This document shows positions 15,027 through 22,460 of a stretch of 26,681 bases of DNA, in pieces. The stretch's first letter is position 1. Each line of letters starts with the position of its first letter. Source of the DNA: Pseudomonadota bacterium (GTDB lineage: Bacteria > Pseudomonadota > Alphaproteobacteria > Rhizobiales > Methylopilaceae); NCBI GenBank assembly GCA_023430145.1, contig JAEZCD010000207.1, positions 1 to 26,681 on the forward strand, in the 5' to 3' direction. The notes beneath the pieces were generated by a model. That model was given only the letters and a program-made list of their open reading frames with translations, made no database searches and had not been told where the DNA came from. Both the position numbers and the translations under genes were made by a program.

Positions 15027-15041
15027 GCCCGCTCCGCGGGC
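15027..15041 (-). promoter_or_regulatory. Intercistronic hairpin between dctP and dctQ (system 2)
   Basis: GCCCGC and GCGGGC form a perfect 6-bp stem with a 3-nt loop inside the 23-bp dctP-dctQ gap. It is immediately upstream of, and partly overlaps, the dctQ ribosome-binding region. Such a hairpin could stabilise the dctP part of the mRNA or dampen dctQM translation, matching the excess of binding protein over permease that these systems need. The role is inferred. Confidence 0.4.
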
Positions 15042-15046
15042 AGGCA

Positions 15047-16117
15047 CTATTTGCTCGCCTCGTCGACCGCCTTCACGAGGCCATCGACCCATTTCGGGTC
15101 GACGCGCTTCCGCATCATCTCGAGCACCGGCGGCTGCGCGAGCTCTTTGAAGCTCAGCTTCTCCTGCTCGGTCGGGTAGTAGACGTTGATGCCGAGCTCA
15201 CGCAGCTTCTCGGGCCCCGCATAGTCGTTGACGAGCGCGACGCCACGACCGGCGGTCTGCGCGTCGCGGCCAGCCTTCAGCACCGCCTTCTGGTTCTCGG
15301 GGCTGAGGCTCGAGAACCAGCGGTCGTTCACGAACAGCATCTCCTGGTTGAAGAGATGCTCGTCGGCGACGACGTTCTTGATCACCTCGTTCAGCTTCAT
15401 GTTGAGGATCTGTGCGTAGGGCAGCTCGAGCCCGTCGACGATGCCGGACTTCACCGCGCTATAAACCTCGCTGAAGGCGACCGGCGTCGGCGAGGCGCCG
15501 AGCGCGGTCATCATCGCCTGATGCACCGGATGCTCCATGGTGCGGATGCGCTGACCCTTCAGATCGGCCGCCGACTTGATCTCCTTGTTGGTGCCGAAGT
15601 TGCGGAAGCCGCCGGGCGGCGCGGTGGCGAGGATGCGGATGCCGGTCGCCTTGCGGAACTCGTCGAACATCATCTGCCCGAACGGCCCGTCGGCGACCTT
15701 CCAGGCGACCTCGATCGAGGGAAAGATGTAGGGGATGCCGAGCACTTCCATCGGCTGGAAGAAGTTCACCGTCGTGCCTTCGGAGATGATGACGGCGTGC
15801 ACGCTGCCGAGCCGCACGGCTTCCATCATCTCGCGCTCGCGGCCGAGCTGGCTCGCCGGGAAGATCGACACCTTGATGTCGCCGCGGCTCGCCTGCTCGA
15901 GCGATCCCTTGAACACCGAGGACATCGCAGCGGCCGTATTCGTCTGCGGGTTCTGCGGATTGGCGTGGCCGAGGCGGATCGTCTGCTCGGCGAGCGCCGG
16001 GCCGGCGCCGAGGCCTGCGGCGACGGCAAAGGCGGCGAACGCGGCGCACCAGGTCCGGCGCGACGGCCGGCCCGCGATGCCAAGCCCGAGCTCGGTTGCG
16101 GTCGACATTCTGAGCAT
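15047..16117 (-). CDS. dctP: TRAP transporter substrate-binding protein DctP (system 2)
   Basis: A 356-residue periplasmic binding protein. The start at 16117 has an excellent GGAGG six bases upstream. The leader is long (cleavage likely after ALA, residue 43) and has paired arginines before the hydrophobic stretch (SRRTWCAAFAAF), a Tat-like rather than a simple Sec layout. The ligand-binding arginine is Arg192 in GQRIRTMEHP, followed by AFSEVYSAVKSGIVDGLELP (214-233). LGREREMMEAVRLGSVHAVI (91-110) is the usual early motif. It is the first gene of dctPQM-DUF6282. The ligand is unknown. The neighbouring dadA gene makes an amino-acid-like compound plausible, but the family mostly binds carboxylates of many kinds. 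Confidence 0.95.
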   Translation of the reverse strand: MLRMSTATELGLGIAGRPSRRTWCAAFAAFAVAAGLGAGPALAEQTIRLGHANPQNPQTNTAAAMSSVFKGSLEQASRGDIKVSIFPASQLGREREMMEAVRLGSVHAVIISEGTTVNFFQPMEVLGIPYIFPSIEVAWKVADGPFGQMMFDEFRKATGIRILATAPPGGFRNFGTNKEIKSAADLKGQRIRTMEHPVHQAMMTALGASPTPVAFSEVYSAVKSGIVDGLELPYAQILNMKLNEVIKNVVADEHLFNQEMLFVNDRWFSSLSPENQKAVLKAGRDAQTAGRGVALVNDYAGPEKLRELGINVYYPTEQEKLSFKELAQPPVLEMMRKRVDPKWVDGLVKAVDEASK

Positions 16118-16181
16118 GATGGTCCTCCCATGGTTTTATTGCCGCACGAACCGGTGCGGGCGGTTTTGCGAACCATATTGA

Positions 16182-16198
16182 GATAGGCGACGCCTATC
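16182..16198. promoter_or_regulatory. Perfect 17-bp palindrome upstream of dctPQM (system 2)
   Basis: GATAGGCGACGCCTATC has 8-bp perfect arms around a single central base, 64 bp upstream of the dctP start codon. On the minus strand a TTGGAT (-35-like, 16196-16201) overlaps its distal end, so a bound regulator would block or position polymerase. I see no good -10 hexamer. No regulator gene is adjacent; the nearest is the LysR gene at 7.0-7.9 kb. Confidence 0.55.
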
Positions 16199-16291
16199 CA
16201 ATTGGTTTTCCGCGCCCTTGAACATTGGAATTTGCAATGGGCGCGGACGCAGCACGCCCTTCGCGCTCATGCAGAGAACCGTACCCTCGGC

Positions 16292-17548
16292 TCAGGCGCC
16301 GTAGCGGCCGAGGGCGAGGTCGGCGGTCTCGATCTCCGGCCTCGTCCCGCTGATCAGGTCGGCGAGGACCCGGCCGGAGCCGCAGGCCATGGTCCAGCCG
16401 AGCGTGCCGTGACCCGAATTGAGGTAGAGATTAGGATAGCGCGTGCCGCCGATCACCGGCGTGCCGTCCGGCGTCATCGGCCGCAGACCGGTCCAAAAAC
16501 TCGCCCGGCTCTGGTCGCCGGCGCCGCCGAACAGATCCTCGACCGAATGCACGAGGGTCGCCTTGCGACCTTGGCGAAGGTCGAGGTTGAAGCCGGCGAT
16601 CTCCGCCATGCCGCCGACCCGGATGCGGTCGCCGAGGCGGGTGATGGCGATCTTGTAGGTCTCGTCCATGATCGTCGAGACGGGCGCGCGCGCTTCGTCC
16701 ACGATCGGCACGGTGATCGAATATCCCTTCACCGGATAGATCGGCAGGCGCAGCCCGAGCGGCGCGACGAAGGCCGTCGTATAGCTGCCGAGCGCGGCGA
16801 CGAAGACGTCCGCCTCGATGTCGCCGGACGCCGTCTCCGCCGCCACGATGCGCCCATCGGCGACGCGCAGGCCGCCGATCCGCACGCCGAACCGGAAGTC
16901 CACGCCCAGCCCCTCGCAGAGCCGGTGCAGCTCGCTCGTGAACTTGAAGCAGTCGCCGGTCTCGTCATTGGGAAGCCGCAACCCGCCGACGATCTTCTCC
17001 CTTGCGGGTGCGAGACCGGGCTCGGCGGCGACGCACCCCTCCCGGTCGAGCACCTCGAACGGCACCCCGTCGGCGGCGAGCACGGCGACATCCTTGCCGA
17101 TGCCGTCGAGCTGCTTCTGCGTGCGGAACAGCTGCAGCGTCCCCCTGCTCCGCTGGTCGTACTCGATGCCGGTCTCCGCCCGCAGCGCGATGAGGAGATC
17201 GCGGCTGTACTCGGCGAGGCGCACCATCCGCCCCTTGTTGACCGCATAGCGGGCGGCGGTGCAGTTGCGCAGCGTCGCGGCGATCCAGCGCAGCGTCGCC
17301 GCATCCAGCATCGGCTGGACGATCAGCGGCGCGTGCCGCATCAGGAGCCACTTCACCGCCTTCTGCGGAATGCCGGGAGCGGCCCAGGGCGAGGCGTAGC
17401 CGGGCGAGATCTCGCCCGCATTGGCGAAGCTCGTCTCGAGGGCCGGCCCGGGCTGCCGGTCCAGCACCGTCACCGCGTGGCCCGCCTTTGCGAGGTAGTA
17501 GGCCGAAGCGACGCCGACCACGCCCGCGCCGAGAACAACCACCTTCAT
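16292..17548 (-). CDS. dadA: D-amino acid dehydrogenase (DadA-type FAD oxidoreductase)
   Basis: A 418-residue flavoprotein of the DAO family. It oxidises D-amino acids (classically D-alanine) to 2-oxo acids and ammonia, feeding electrons to the respiratory chain at the inner face of the membrane. The dinucleotide-binding motif GAGVVG is at residues 7-12 (MKVVVLGAGVVGVASAYYLAKAGH). SFANAGEISPGYASPWAAPG is the DadA signature. The C-terminal flavin-contacting segments TGLRPMTPDGTPVIG and LNSGHGTLGWTMACGSG are intact. Length fits the family (about 410-435). It lies 174 bp upstream of dctPQM on the same strand. Read-through is possible, but the palindrome at 16182 suggests that dctPQM also has its own promoter. 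Confidence 0.92.
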   Translation of the reverse strand: MKVVVLGAGVVGVASAYYLAKAGHAVTVLDRQPGPALETSFANAGEISPGYASPWAAPGIPQKAVKWLLMRHAPLIVQPMLDAATLRWIAATLRNCTAARYAVNKGRMVRLAEYSRDLLIALRAETGIEYDQRSRGTLQLFRTQKQLDGIGKDVAVLAADGVPFEVLDREGCVAAEPGLAPAREKIVGGLRLPNDETGDCFKFTSELHRLCEGLGVDFRFGVRIGGLRVADGRIVAAETASGDIEADVFVAALGSYTTAFVAPLGLRLPIYPVKGYSITVPIVDEARAPVSTIMDETYKIAITRLGDRIRVGGMAEIAGFNLDLRQGRKATLVHSVEDLFGGAGDQSRASFWTGLRPMTPDGTPVIGGTRYPNLYLNSGHGTLGWTMACGSGRVLADLISGTRPEIETADLALGRYGA

Positions 17549-17549
17549 G

Positions 17550-17562
17550 ATCGGTCACCGAT
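17550..17562. promoter_or_regulatory. 13-bp palindrome abutting the dadA start codon
   Basis: ATCGGTCACCGAT has 6-bp perfect arms around one base and begins one base upstream of the dadA ATG. It covers the position where a ribosome-binding site is expected, and no strong one is seen there. A protein bound here, or local RNA structure, would affect translation or transcription of dadA. Could be chance. Confidence 0.3.
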
Positions 17563-17750
17563 TTCCTGTCGCTGTCCGTCGCCGGCGCGGCGCCCGAGCG
17601 AGGGACCGGATCGCGGCTCCGTCCGAGAGCGCAAGGCCGCCCGTCCGCCTCATCTTTCCAGCATGGATGCCCGGTCCCTGCAACGCTTGGCTCGCGGCCG
17701 GAGAAAGGTCATCAAGAGCCGGCAGGGCGGCTCGAACGTCGGGCATCGGG

Positions 17751-17766
17751 GCGCGCCGCGGCGCGC
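17751..17766. repeat. 16-bp perfect GC palindrome upstream of the Bug/TctC gene
   Basis: GCGCGCCGCGGCGCGC reads identically on both strands and lies 33 bp upstream of the ATG at 17800. All bases are G or C, so chance symmetry in this GC-rich DNA is the likeliest explanation. The remainder of the 251-bp dadA/Bug divergent gap shows no clear promoter. Confidence 0.3.
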
Positions 17767-17799
17767 TCGGCCGGGGCGGGGCAACGAAGGTCACGCACG

Positions 17800-18762
17800 A
17801 TGAAGCTGCTCGCGACGATGGTCCTTCTGGCGCTCCTTACTCTCGGGGCGTCCGCGCAGGACGCCTATCCGTCCCGGCCCATCACCATGATCGTGCCGTT
17901 CCCGGCCGGCGGATCGACCGACGTCATCGGCCGCATCGTCGCAGAAGGCTTGGGCAAGGCGCTCGGCCAGAAGATCGTCGTCGAGAACCGCGGCGGCGCC
18001 GGCGGGACGATCGGCACGGCGGCGATCGCGAAAGCCGCGCCCGACGGCTACACGATCGGCATGGGCACCGCCTCGACCCTGGCGATCAACCCCGCGACCT
18101 ACAAGGCCCTGAGCTTCGACGTGCTGCGCGACCTCGTGCCGATCGGCAAGATCGCCTCGGTGCCGAACATCATGGCGATCAACCCGTCCGTGCCGGCGGC
18201 CGACATGGCCGCCTTCGTCGCGCTGGCCAAGCGAGAGCCCGGGAAGCTGCATTACGCGTCGGCCGGCAATGGCTCGGTCAGCCATTTGCTCGGCGAGCAG
18301 TTCAGGCTCGAGACCGGAACCGATCTCGTGCACGTGCCCTATCGCGGGGTCGGGCCGGCGCTGGTCGAGGCCGTTGGCGGCCAGGTGCAGGTGATCTTCG
18401 ACAATCTGCCGACCTCGCTGCCGCTCGTCCGCGATGGCCGGCTGCGCGCGCTCGGCGTCTCGGGCGAGCAGCGCAATCCGGCGCTGCCCGACGTGCCGAC
18501 CTTCGCCGAGCTCGGGCTGCCGGAGATGAACTGGATGGCCTTCTTCGGTCTCGTCGCGCCGAAGGGCACGCCGGACGGCATCGTGCGGAGGCTCGACGGC
18601 GCGCTCACGGAAACGCTCGCCACGCCCGGCGTGCGCGATGCGCTCACGGCCCAGCAGGCGATCGTCGCCGGCACCTCCCCGGAGGCGTTCCGGGCCGAGA
18701 TCGAGCGCGAGCTTTCGCGCATGCGCCGCGCCGTCGCGGCGGCGAACATCAAGGTGGAGTGA
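17800..18762 (+). CDS. Tripartite tricarboxylate transporter-type substrate-binding protein (Bug/TctC family)
   Basis: A 320-residue periplasmic binding protein. The signal peptide is MKLLATMVLLALLTLGASA, cleaved before QDAYPSRPI. The first ligand loop has the family signature IVPFPAGGSTDVIGRI. ENRGGAGGTIG, DGYTIGMGTAST, LHYASAGNGSVSHL and VPYRGVGPAL are the usual Bug-family segments in order. The C-terminal MAFFGLVAPKGTP motif is also typical. Ligands in this family include citrate, amino acids and aromatic acids. No TctA/TctB membrane genes lie nearby, so it is an orphan receptor, which is common because these proteins far outnumber the permeases. GAAGG precedes the start. It is divergent from dadA and convergent with the flippase (15 bp between stops). 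Confidence 0.93.
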   Translation: MKLLATMVLLALLTLGASAQDAYPSRPITMIVPFPAGGSTDVIGRIVAEGLGKALGQKIVVENRGGAGGTIGTAAIAKAAPDGYTIGMGTASTLAINPATYKALSFDVLRDLVPIGKIASVPNIMAINPSVPAADMAAFVALAKREPGKLHYASAGNGSVSHLLGEQFRLETGTDLVHVPYRGVGPALVEAVGGQVQVIFDNLPTSLPLVRDGRLRALGVSGEQRNPALPDVPTFAELGLPEMNWMAFFGLVAPKGTPDGIVRRLDGALTETLATPGVRDALTAQQAIVAGTSPEAFRAEIERELSRMRRAVAAANIKVE

Positions 18763-18777
18763 CGCTCGAGGGCGACG

Positions 18778-20319
18778 TCAACGGCGCCGCAGCGCCCGAT
18801 AGACGGCCGTGCGTGCGCGCCTCGCCTCGCCGAGCAGCGCGGACGGCGCCAGCGCGAAGCAGGCGCCCAATCCGATCCAATAGCCGGCGACGTACACGAA
18901 ACCGCAGCGGGGCTGGCCGGTTGCGGCGATGGCGAGCTCGGCGGTCCCGAGCGCGAGCAGTGCGACGAGCGCGGCGCGCAGGTGCGGGATGACGATCGAG
19001 GCGCGGCTGCTGCCGATGAAGGCGCGCGCGGCGCCGATCGACAGCACGTAGATCGCCGTCGCTGCGATCGCAAAACCCGCCGCCGCGCCGGCGAGGCCGA
19101 ACTGCAGCGTCCCCGCGAGCGTCGCGACCGTCGCCACGAGGGCGTAGACGATCTGCCGCCGCGCGGCGGCCCAGACGAGCCCCATGCCGATCAGCGCCGC
19201 CTCGGGCAGCACGTAGCCGAGCCGGGCGAAGAGCGCCAGGAACAGGATCGCCAAGGGCTCGACGACGCCCTCCCAGTTCGGCCCGAGCACGACGGCGACC
19301 AGGATCGGCGCCGAGAGCGACAGTCCGATGCCGATGGGCAGGATCAGAAGCGCCGAGAGGCCGATCAGCAGCTGCAGCTGCTCACGGACGTAGGCGGGCT
19401 CGTCCTGGAGCCGGGCGACCGTCGCGAACGCGACCTTGCGGCTGGCGCCCGCGAAGAGGTTCACCGGCACCATCATGATCGAGTAGGCGCGGCTGAAAAG
19501 CCCAACGGCGCCCGCACTCGTCAGCAGGCCGATGACGATGTTCTGTCCCTGCAACGCCGCATAATTGGCGATCGCGGCGACGACATAGCCGTTGCCGAAG
19601 TCGAGCAGCGGGTGCAGCGACCGCCAGCCCGGCCGGCCGTCGATACGCGTCCGCTCGCACATCCGCACGACGACGTATTCGGCGAGCTGCCCGGCCGTGA
19701 AGCCGAGCGCCAGCGCGAGCGCGCCGAAGCCCGCGAGGGCGCCGGCGACGGCGCCGACGAGATTGGCGAAGCCGTTGGCGACGGTGGCGGCCTGGGCGGC
19801 CTGGAAGCGCAACTCGCGATGCAGCAGCGCGGTACGGAACGAGGATGCCGCCTCGAGCGGCAGGGCGACCGCGAGCACGCAGGCGACGCCGAACAGTCCC
19901 CTCGCCCCCAGCTGCGCCTCGAGGAAAGGGGCGACAGCGAGGACGAAGAAGGCCCCGAGGCAGCCGATCGCCGTCAGCGCCGCCTCGGCCGAGGCGACGG
20001 CGTCGGCGTCGAGGTCGACACGCTGCACGAGGCTGTTGTTGATCCAGGCGTCGGCGGCGAGGATCACGAAATTGCAGACGGCGAGGAGGACCGCGTAGAT
20101 GCCGAAATCCGCCGGCTCGAGCAGGCGGGCGGTGACGACGAGCGAGGCGATGCCGCACAGGAGAATGGCGATGCGGGCGGCGAGCCCGGTCGTGAGGCCG
20201 AAAAGAACGGTGCGCTGAACGTACCGCCGCCGGCTGTCGTCGATGGTGCTCGGCGGCGTTTCCGGCATGGTCATGCAGTCGGCGCCCGCCTCGCAACGCT
20301 GGGTCCCGTCGCTGGCCAT
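18778..20319 (-). CDS. Polysaccharide/lipopolysaccharide flippase (MOP superfamily, Wzx-like)
   Basis: A 513-residue polytopic inner-membrane protein that would flip lipid-linked oligosaccharides for capsule, exopolysaccharide or O-antigen assembly. The N-terminal pattern is typical: FGLTTGLAARIAILLCGIASLVVTARLLEPADFGIYAVLLAV, followed by repeated paired helices (about 12-14 in total). The LLDFGNGYVVAAIANYAALQGQNIVIG and LFSRAYSIMMVPVNLF segments are the second conserved block of the PST/MATE-like family. The start is uncertain. ATG 20319 gives the longest form, but ATG 20274 or 20268 (MTMPETPPSTIDD or MPETPP) would remove an unremarkable 15-17 residue extension, and neither has a strong ribosome-binding site. 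No glycosyltransferase or polymerase gene is adjacent, so it is isolated from any polysaccharide cluster in this window. Confidence 0.88.
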   Translation of the reverse strand: MASDGTQRCEAGADCMTMPETPPSTIDDSRRRYVQRTVLFGLTTGLAARIAILLCGIASLVVTARLLEPADFGIYAVLLAVCNFVILAADAWINNSLVQRVDLDADAVASAEAALTAIGCLGAFFVLAVAPFLEAQLGARGLFGVACVLAVALPLEAASSFRTALLHRELRFQAAQAATVANGFANLVGAVAGALAGFGALALALGFTAGQLAEYVVVRMCERTRIDGRPGWRSLHPLLDFGNGYVVAAIANYAALQGQNIVIGLLTSAGAVGLFSRAYSIMMVPVNLFAGASRKVAFATVARLQDEPAYVREQLQLLIGLSALLILPIGIGLSLSAPILVAVVLGPNWEGVVEPLAILFLALFARLGYVLPEAALIGMGLVWAAARRQIVYALVATVATLAGTLQFGLAGAAAGFAIAATAIYVLSIGAARAFIGSSRASIVIPHLRAALVALLALGTAELAIAATGQPRCGFVYVAGYWIGLGACFALAPSALLGEARRARTAVYRALRRR

Positions 20320-20341
20320 GCGAGGGGCGCATGTGCGCCGC

Positions 20342-20376
20342 CCCGGGCGACATCCTCCTCCCGGCCTCCGCCCGGG
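20342..20376. terminator. Hairpin between the SDR gene and the flippase gene
   Basis: CCCGGGCG (20342-20349) and CGCCCGGG (20369-20376) form a perfect 8-bp stem with a 19-nt loop, 51 bp after the SDR stop. There is no T tract, so it is only a possible (Rho-assisted) end of the sox operon. It suggests that the flippase may be a separate transcription unit. Confidence 0.3.
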
Positions 20377-20426
20377 AGATTAGCGCGCGGCGATGCGGGG
20401 CGCGAGGGTCCGCTTCGTGGCCACCC

Positions 20427-21218
20427 TCACAGCGCCGCCCAGCCGCCGTCGACGGGAAGGTCGACGCCGGTCAGCTGGCGCGAGACGTCGCTGGCGAGGA
20501 ACAGGCAGGCATTGGCGACGTCGGCATCGGTGCTGATGCGCTTCAGCGCATAGTCGGCGGCGTGGCGCGTCGCCGCCTCCTCGAGCGAGATGCCGAGCCG
20601 CTCGGCCATCTCGGCGCAGACCTTGGTGCGGAAGCGCGGCCCGTCGACCATGCCGGGCGCGACGCAGTTGACGTTGATGTTGTGCTGGCCGACCTCGAGC
20701 GCCATGCTCTTGGTGAGCCCGCGCAGCCCCCATTTCGCCGAGGAATAGCCGACCCGCCCGGCCCGGCCGCGCATGCCGAACGTGCCGCCGACATTGACGA
20801 TCTTGCCGTAGCGCTGCCGCATCATCGCCGGAAGGGCGGCGCGCATGGTGTGGAAGCAGCCGTTGAGGTTGAGGGTGACGATCTCGTCGAACTCCTCCGC
20901 CGAGGTCTCGACGCCGGTCTTGCCGATCGGCCCGGTGCCGCCGGCGACGTTGAGGAGGATGTCGATCCGCCCGTACTCGGCGAGCACCGCCTGAATGGCG
21001 CTCTCGCACTGGGCGGCATCGGTGACGTCGCAGGCAGCCACGAGGACGGGCGTGCCGGCGGCGCGCAGCTCGGCGGCGAGCGGCTCGATCGCGCCGACGT
21101 CGCGGCCGAGGAGAGCGAGCCGACAGCCCTCGCGCGCGAACGCGGTGGTGATGCCGGCGCCCATGCCCTTCACCGGGCCGGTGATGACGGCGACCCGGTC
21201 CTTCAGCATCAGATCCAT
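20427..21218 (-). CDS. Short-chain dehydrogenase/reductase (SDR family)
   Basis: A 263-residue NAD(P)-dependent oxidoreductase of classical SDR length. The cofactor motif is TGPVKGMG (Gly14, Gly18, Gly20), with DV at 64-65, NVAG at 90-93 and the catalytic YSSAK (Tyr158, Lys162). The usual catalytic serine 13 residues before the tyrosine is Gly145 (VNVGGTFG), with Thr146 beside it, so the active site deviates from the standard Ser-Tyr-Lys triad. The C-terminal DGGW is normal. GGGAGG upstream supports the ATG at 21218. It follows the metC-like gene by 14 bp and is the last gene of the soxA-led unit. Substrate unknown. Confidence 0.92.
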   Translation of the reverse strand: MDLMLKDRVAVITGPVKGMGAGITTAFAREGCRLALLGRDVGAIEPLAAELRAAGTPVLVAACDVTDAAQCESAIQAVLAEYGRIDILLNVAGGTGPIGKTGVETSAEEFDEIVTLNLNGCFHTMRAALPAMMRQRYGKIVNVGGTFGMRGRAGRVGYSSAKWGLRGLTKSMALEVGQHNINVNCVAPGMVDGPRFRTKVCAEMAERLGISLEEAATRHAADYALKRISTDADVANACLFLASDVSRQLTGVDLPVDGGWAAL

Positions 21219-21232
21219 GCGATCCCCCTCCC

Positions 21233-22426
21233 CTACGCTGCGCTCGACATCCGCTTAAGCCCGGCCTCGAGATCCCGGATGAGGTCGCCGACATCCTCGA
21301 GCCCGACATGGATGCGCACCGAGGGGCCGTCCGCGGTCCAGGCGGTGCTGGAGCGCAGCGTCGAGGGATAGGTCGGCACCAAGAGGCTCTCGAAGCCGCC
21401 CCAGCTATAGCCGAGCTTGAAGATCTCGGTGTGGTCGAGGAAGGCCGCGAAGGCTTTTTCCGAGAACTGCTTCAGGGTGAAGCCGAAGAGGCCCGAGGCG
21501 CCACGGAAATCCCGTTTCCAGATGGCGTGGCCCGGATCGTCGGGGAGCGCCGGATACATCACGCGCTGCACCTCGGGCCGCGTCTGCAGCCATTTCGCGA
21601 CCTCGAGCGCGGCCTCGTTGTGGCGGCGCATCCTGATGGCGAGCGTGCGCAGGCCGCGCAGCGCCATGTAGACGTCGTCCGGGCCGCCGCAATAGCCGCT
21701 GATCGAGGCGGTCGCCTTCAGGCGGACAAAAACCTCCTCCGTGCAGACCGCGACGCCCAGCATCAGGTCGGAATGGCCGGAGATGTATTTCGTCGCCGCG
21801 TGCACCGTCACGTCGACGCCGTGCGCGATCGGGTTGAAAAAGTACGGCGAGGCCCAGGTATTGTCCATGACGACGACCGCGCCATGCGCCTTCGCGGCCT
21901 TGGCGATGGCCGGTACGTCCTGCATCTCGAAGGTCAGCGAGCCGGGCGATTCCAGATAGACCACTCGGGTATTCGGCTTCAGCAGCGCCGCGATGCCGGC
22001 GCCGATGCGGCCGTCGTAATAGGTCACCTCGACGCCGAACTTCTTCAGCACCGTCTCGCAGAAGGAGCGTGCCGGCCCGTAGAGCTGATCGGGCATCAGC
22101 AGGTGGTCGCCGGCCTTCAGGAAGCTGAACAGCGTCGAGGCGATGGCGGCGAGGCCGCAGGGCAGCGTGACCGCCCGGTACCCGCCCTCGAGCGCGCAGA
22201 TCGCCTCCTCGAAGGCACGCGTCGTCGGCGTGCCCTCCCGGCCATAGGTGATGCCCTCATAGGCGCCGCTGTCGCGGTCCCGCCGCGTTTCCTTCAGCAC
22301 CTCGAGCGTCGGGAAGACGATCGTCGAGGCGTGATAGACGGGCGGATTGACGACGCCGAAGTTCTTTTCGGGGTGGTTGCCGGCATGGCCGATGACCGTG
22401 TCGGTGGAGAAATTCTTGTCGATCAT
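21233..22426 (-). CDS. metC: Cystathionine beta-lyase-type PLP enzyme (MetC-like)
   Basis: A 397-residue Cys/Met-metabolism PLP enzyme. The Schiff-base lysine is Lys213 in HAATKYISGHSD. Phosphate-contacting residues are in TYGREGTPT (Tyr61, Arg63), Tyr116 is in DQLYGP, and the PLP-pyridine aspartate is Asp188 in VMDNTWASP. The C-terminal GYSWGGFESL segment is the MetC form of the substrate-carboxylate site (gamma-synthases have SLGGVES-type sequences), so beta-elimination of cystathionine or a related C-S amino acid is the likely reaction. It lies between the cyclic amidohydrolase (34 bp upstream) and the SDR gene (14 bp downstream). This is not a methionine-biosynthesis context, so in this organism the enzyme may act on a different sulfur- or amine-containing substrate. 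Confidence 0.9.
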   Translation of the reverse strand: MIDKNFSTDTVIGHAGNHPEKNFGVVNPPVYHASTIVFPTLEVLKETRRDRDSGAYEGITYGREGTPTTRAFEEAICALEGGYRAVTLPCGLAAIASTLFSFLKAGDHLLMPDQLYGPARSFCETVLKKFGVEVTYYDGRIGAGIAALLKPNTRVVYLESPGSLTFEMQDVPAIAKAAKAHGAVVVMDNTWASPYFFNPIAHGVDVTVHAATKYISGHSDLMLGVAVCTEEVFVRLKATASISGYCGGPDDVYMALRGLRTLAIRMRRHNEAALEVAKWLQTRPEVQRVMYPALPDDPGHAIWKRDFRGASGLFGFTLKQFSEKAFAAFLDHTEIFKLGYSWGGFESLLVPTYPSTLRSSTAWTADGPSVRIHVGLEDVGDLIRDLEAGLKRMSSAA

Positions 22427-22460
22427 CCTCGGCGCTTCCGGTTCGGTTTCGCGGTCGTCA

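Noticed and set aside
13449..15179. Plus-strand 576-codon frame opposite the second TRAP operon
   Set aside because: Same artefact: charged low-complexity translation, opposite clearly coding dctM and dctQ.
17663..17803. 46-codon basic frame whose stop overlaps the ATG of the Bug/TctC gene (ATGA)
   Set aside because: No ribosome-binding site, extreme Arg content typical of random GC-rich frames, and no known small gene in this position. The ATGA overlap is likely coincidence.
18982..20553. Plus-strand 523-codon frame opposite the flippase gene
   Set aside because: Charged low-complexity product opposite a typical polytopic membrane protein, with no ribosome-binding site or motifs.
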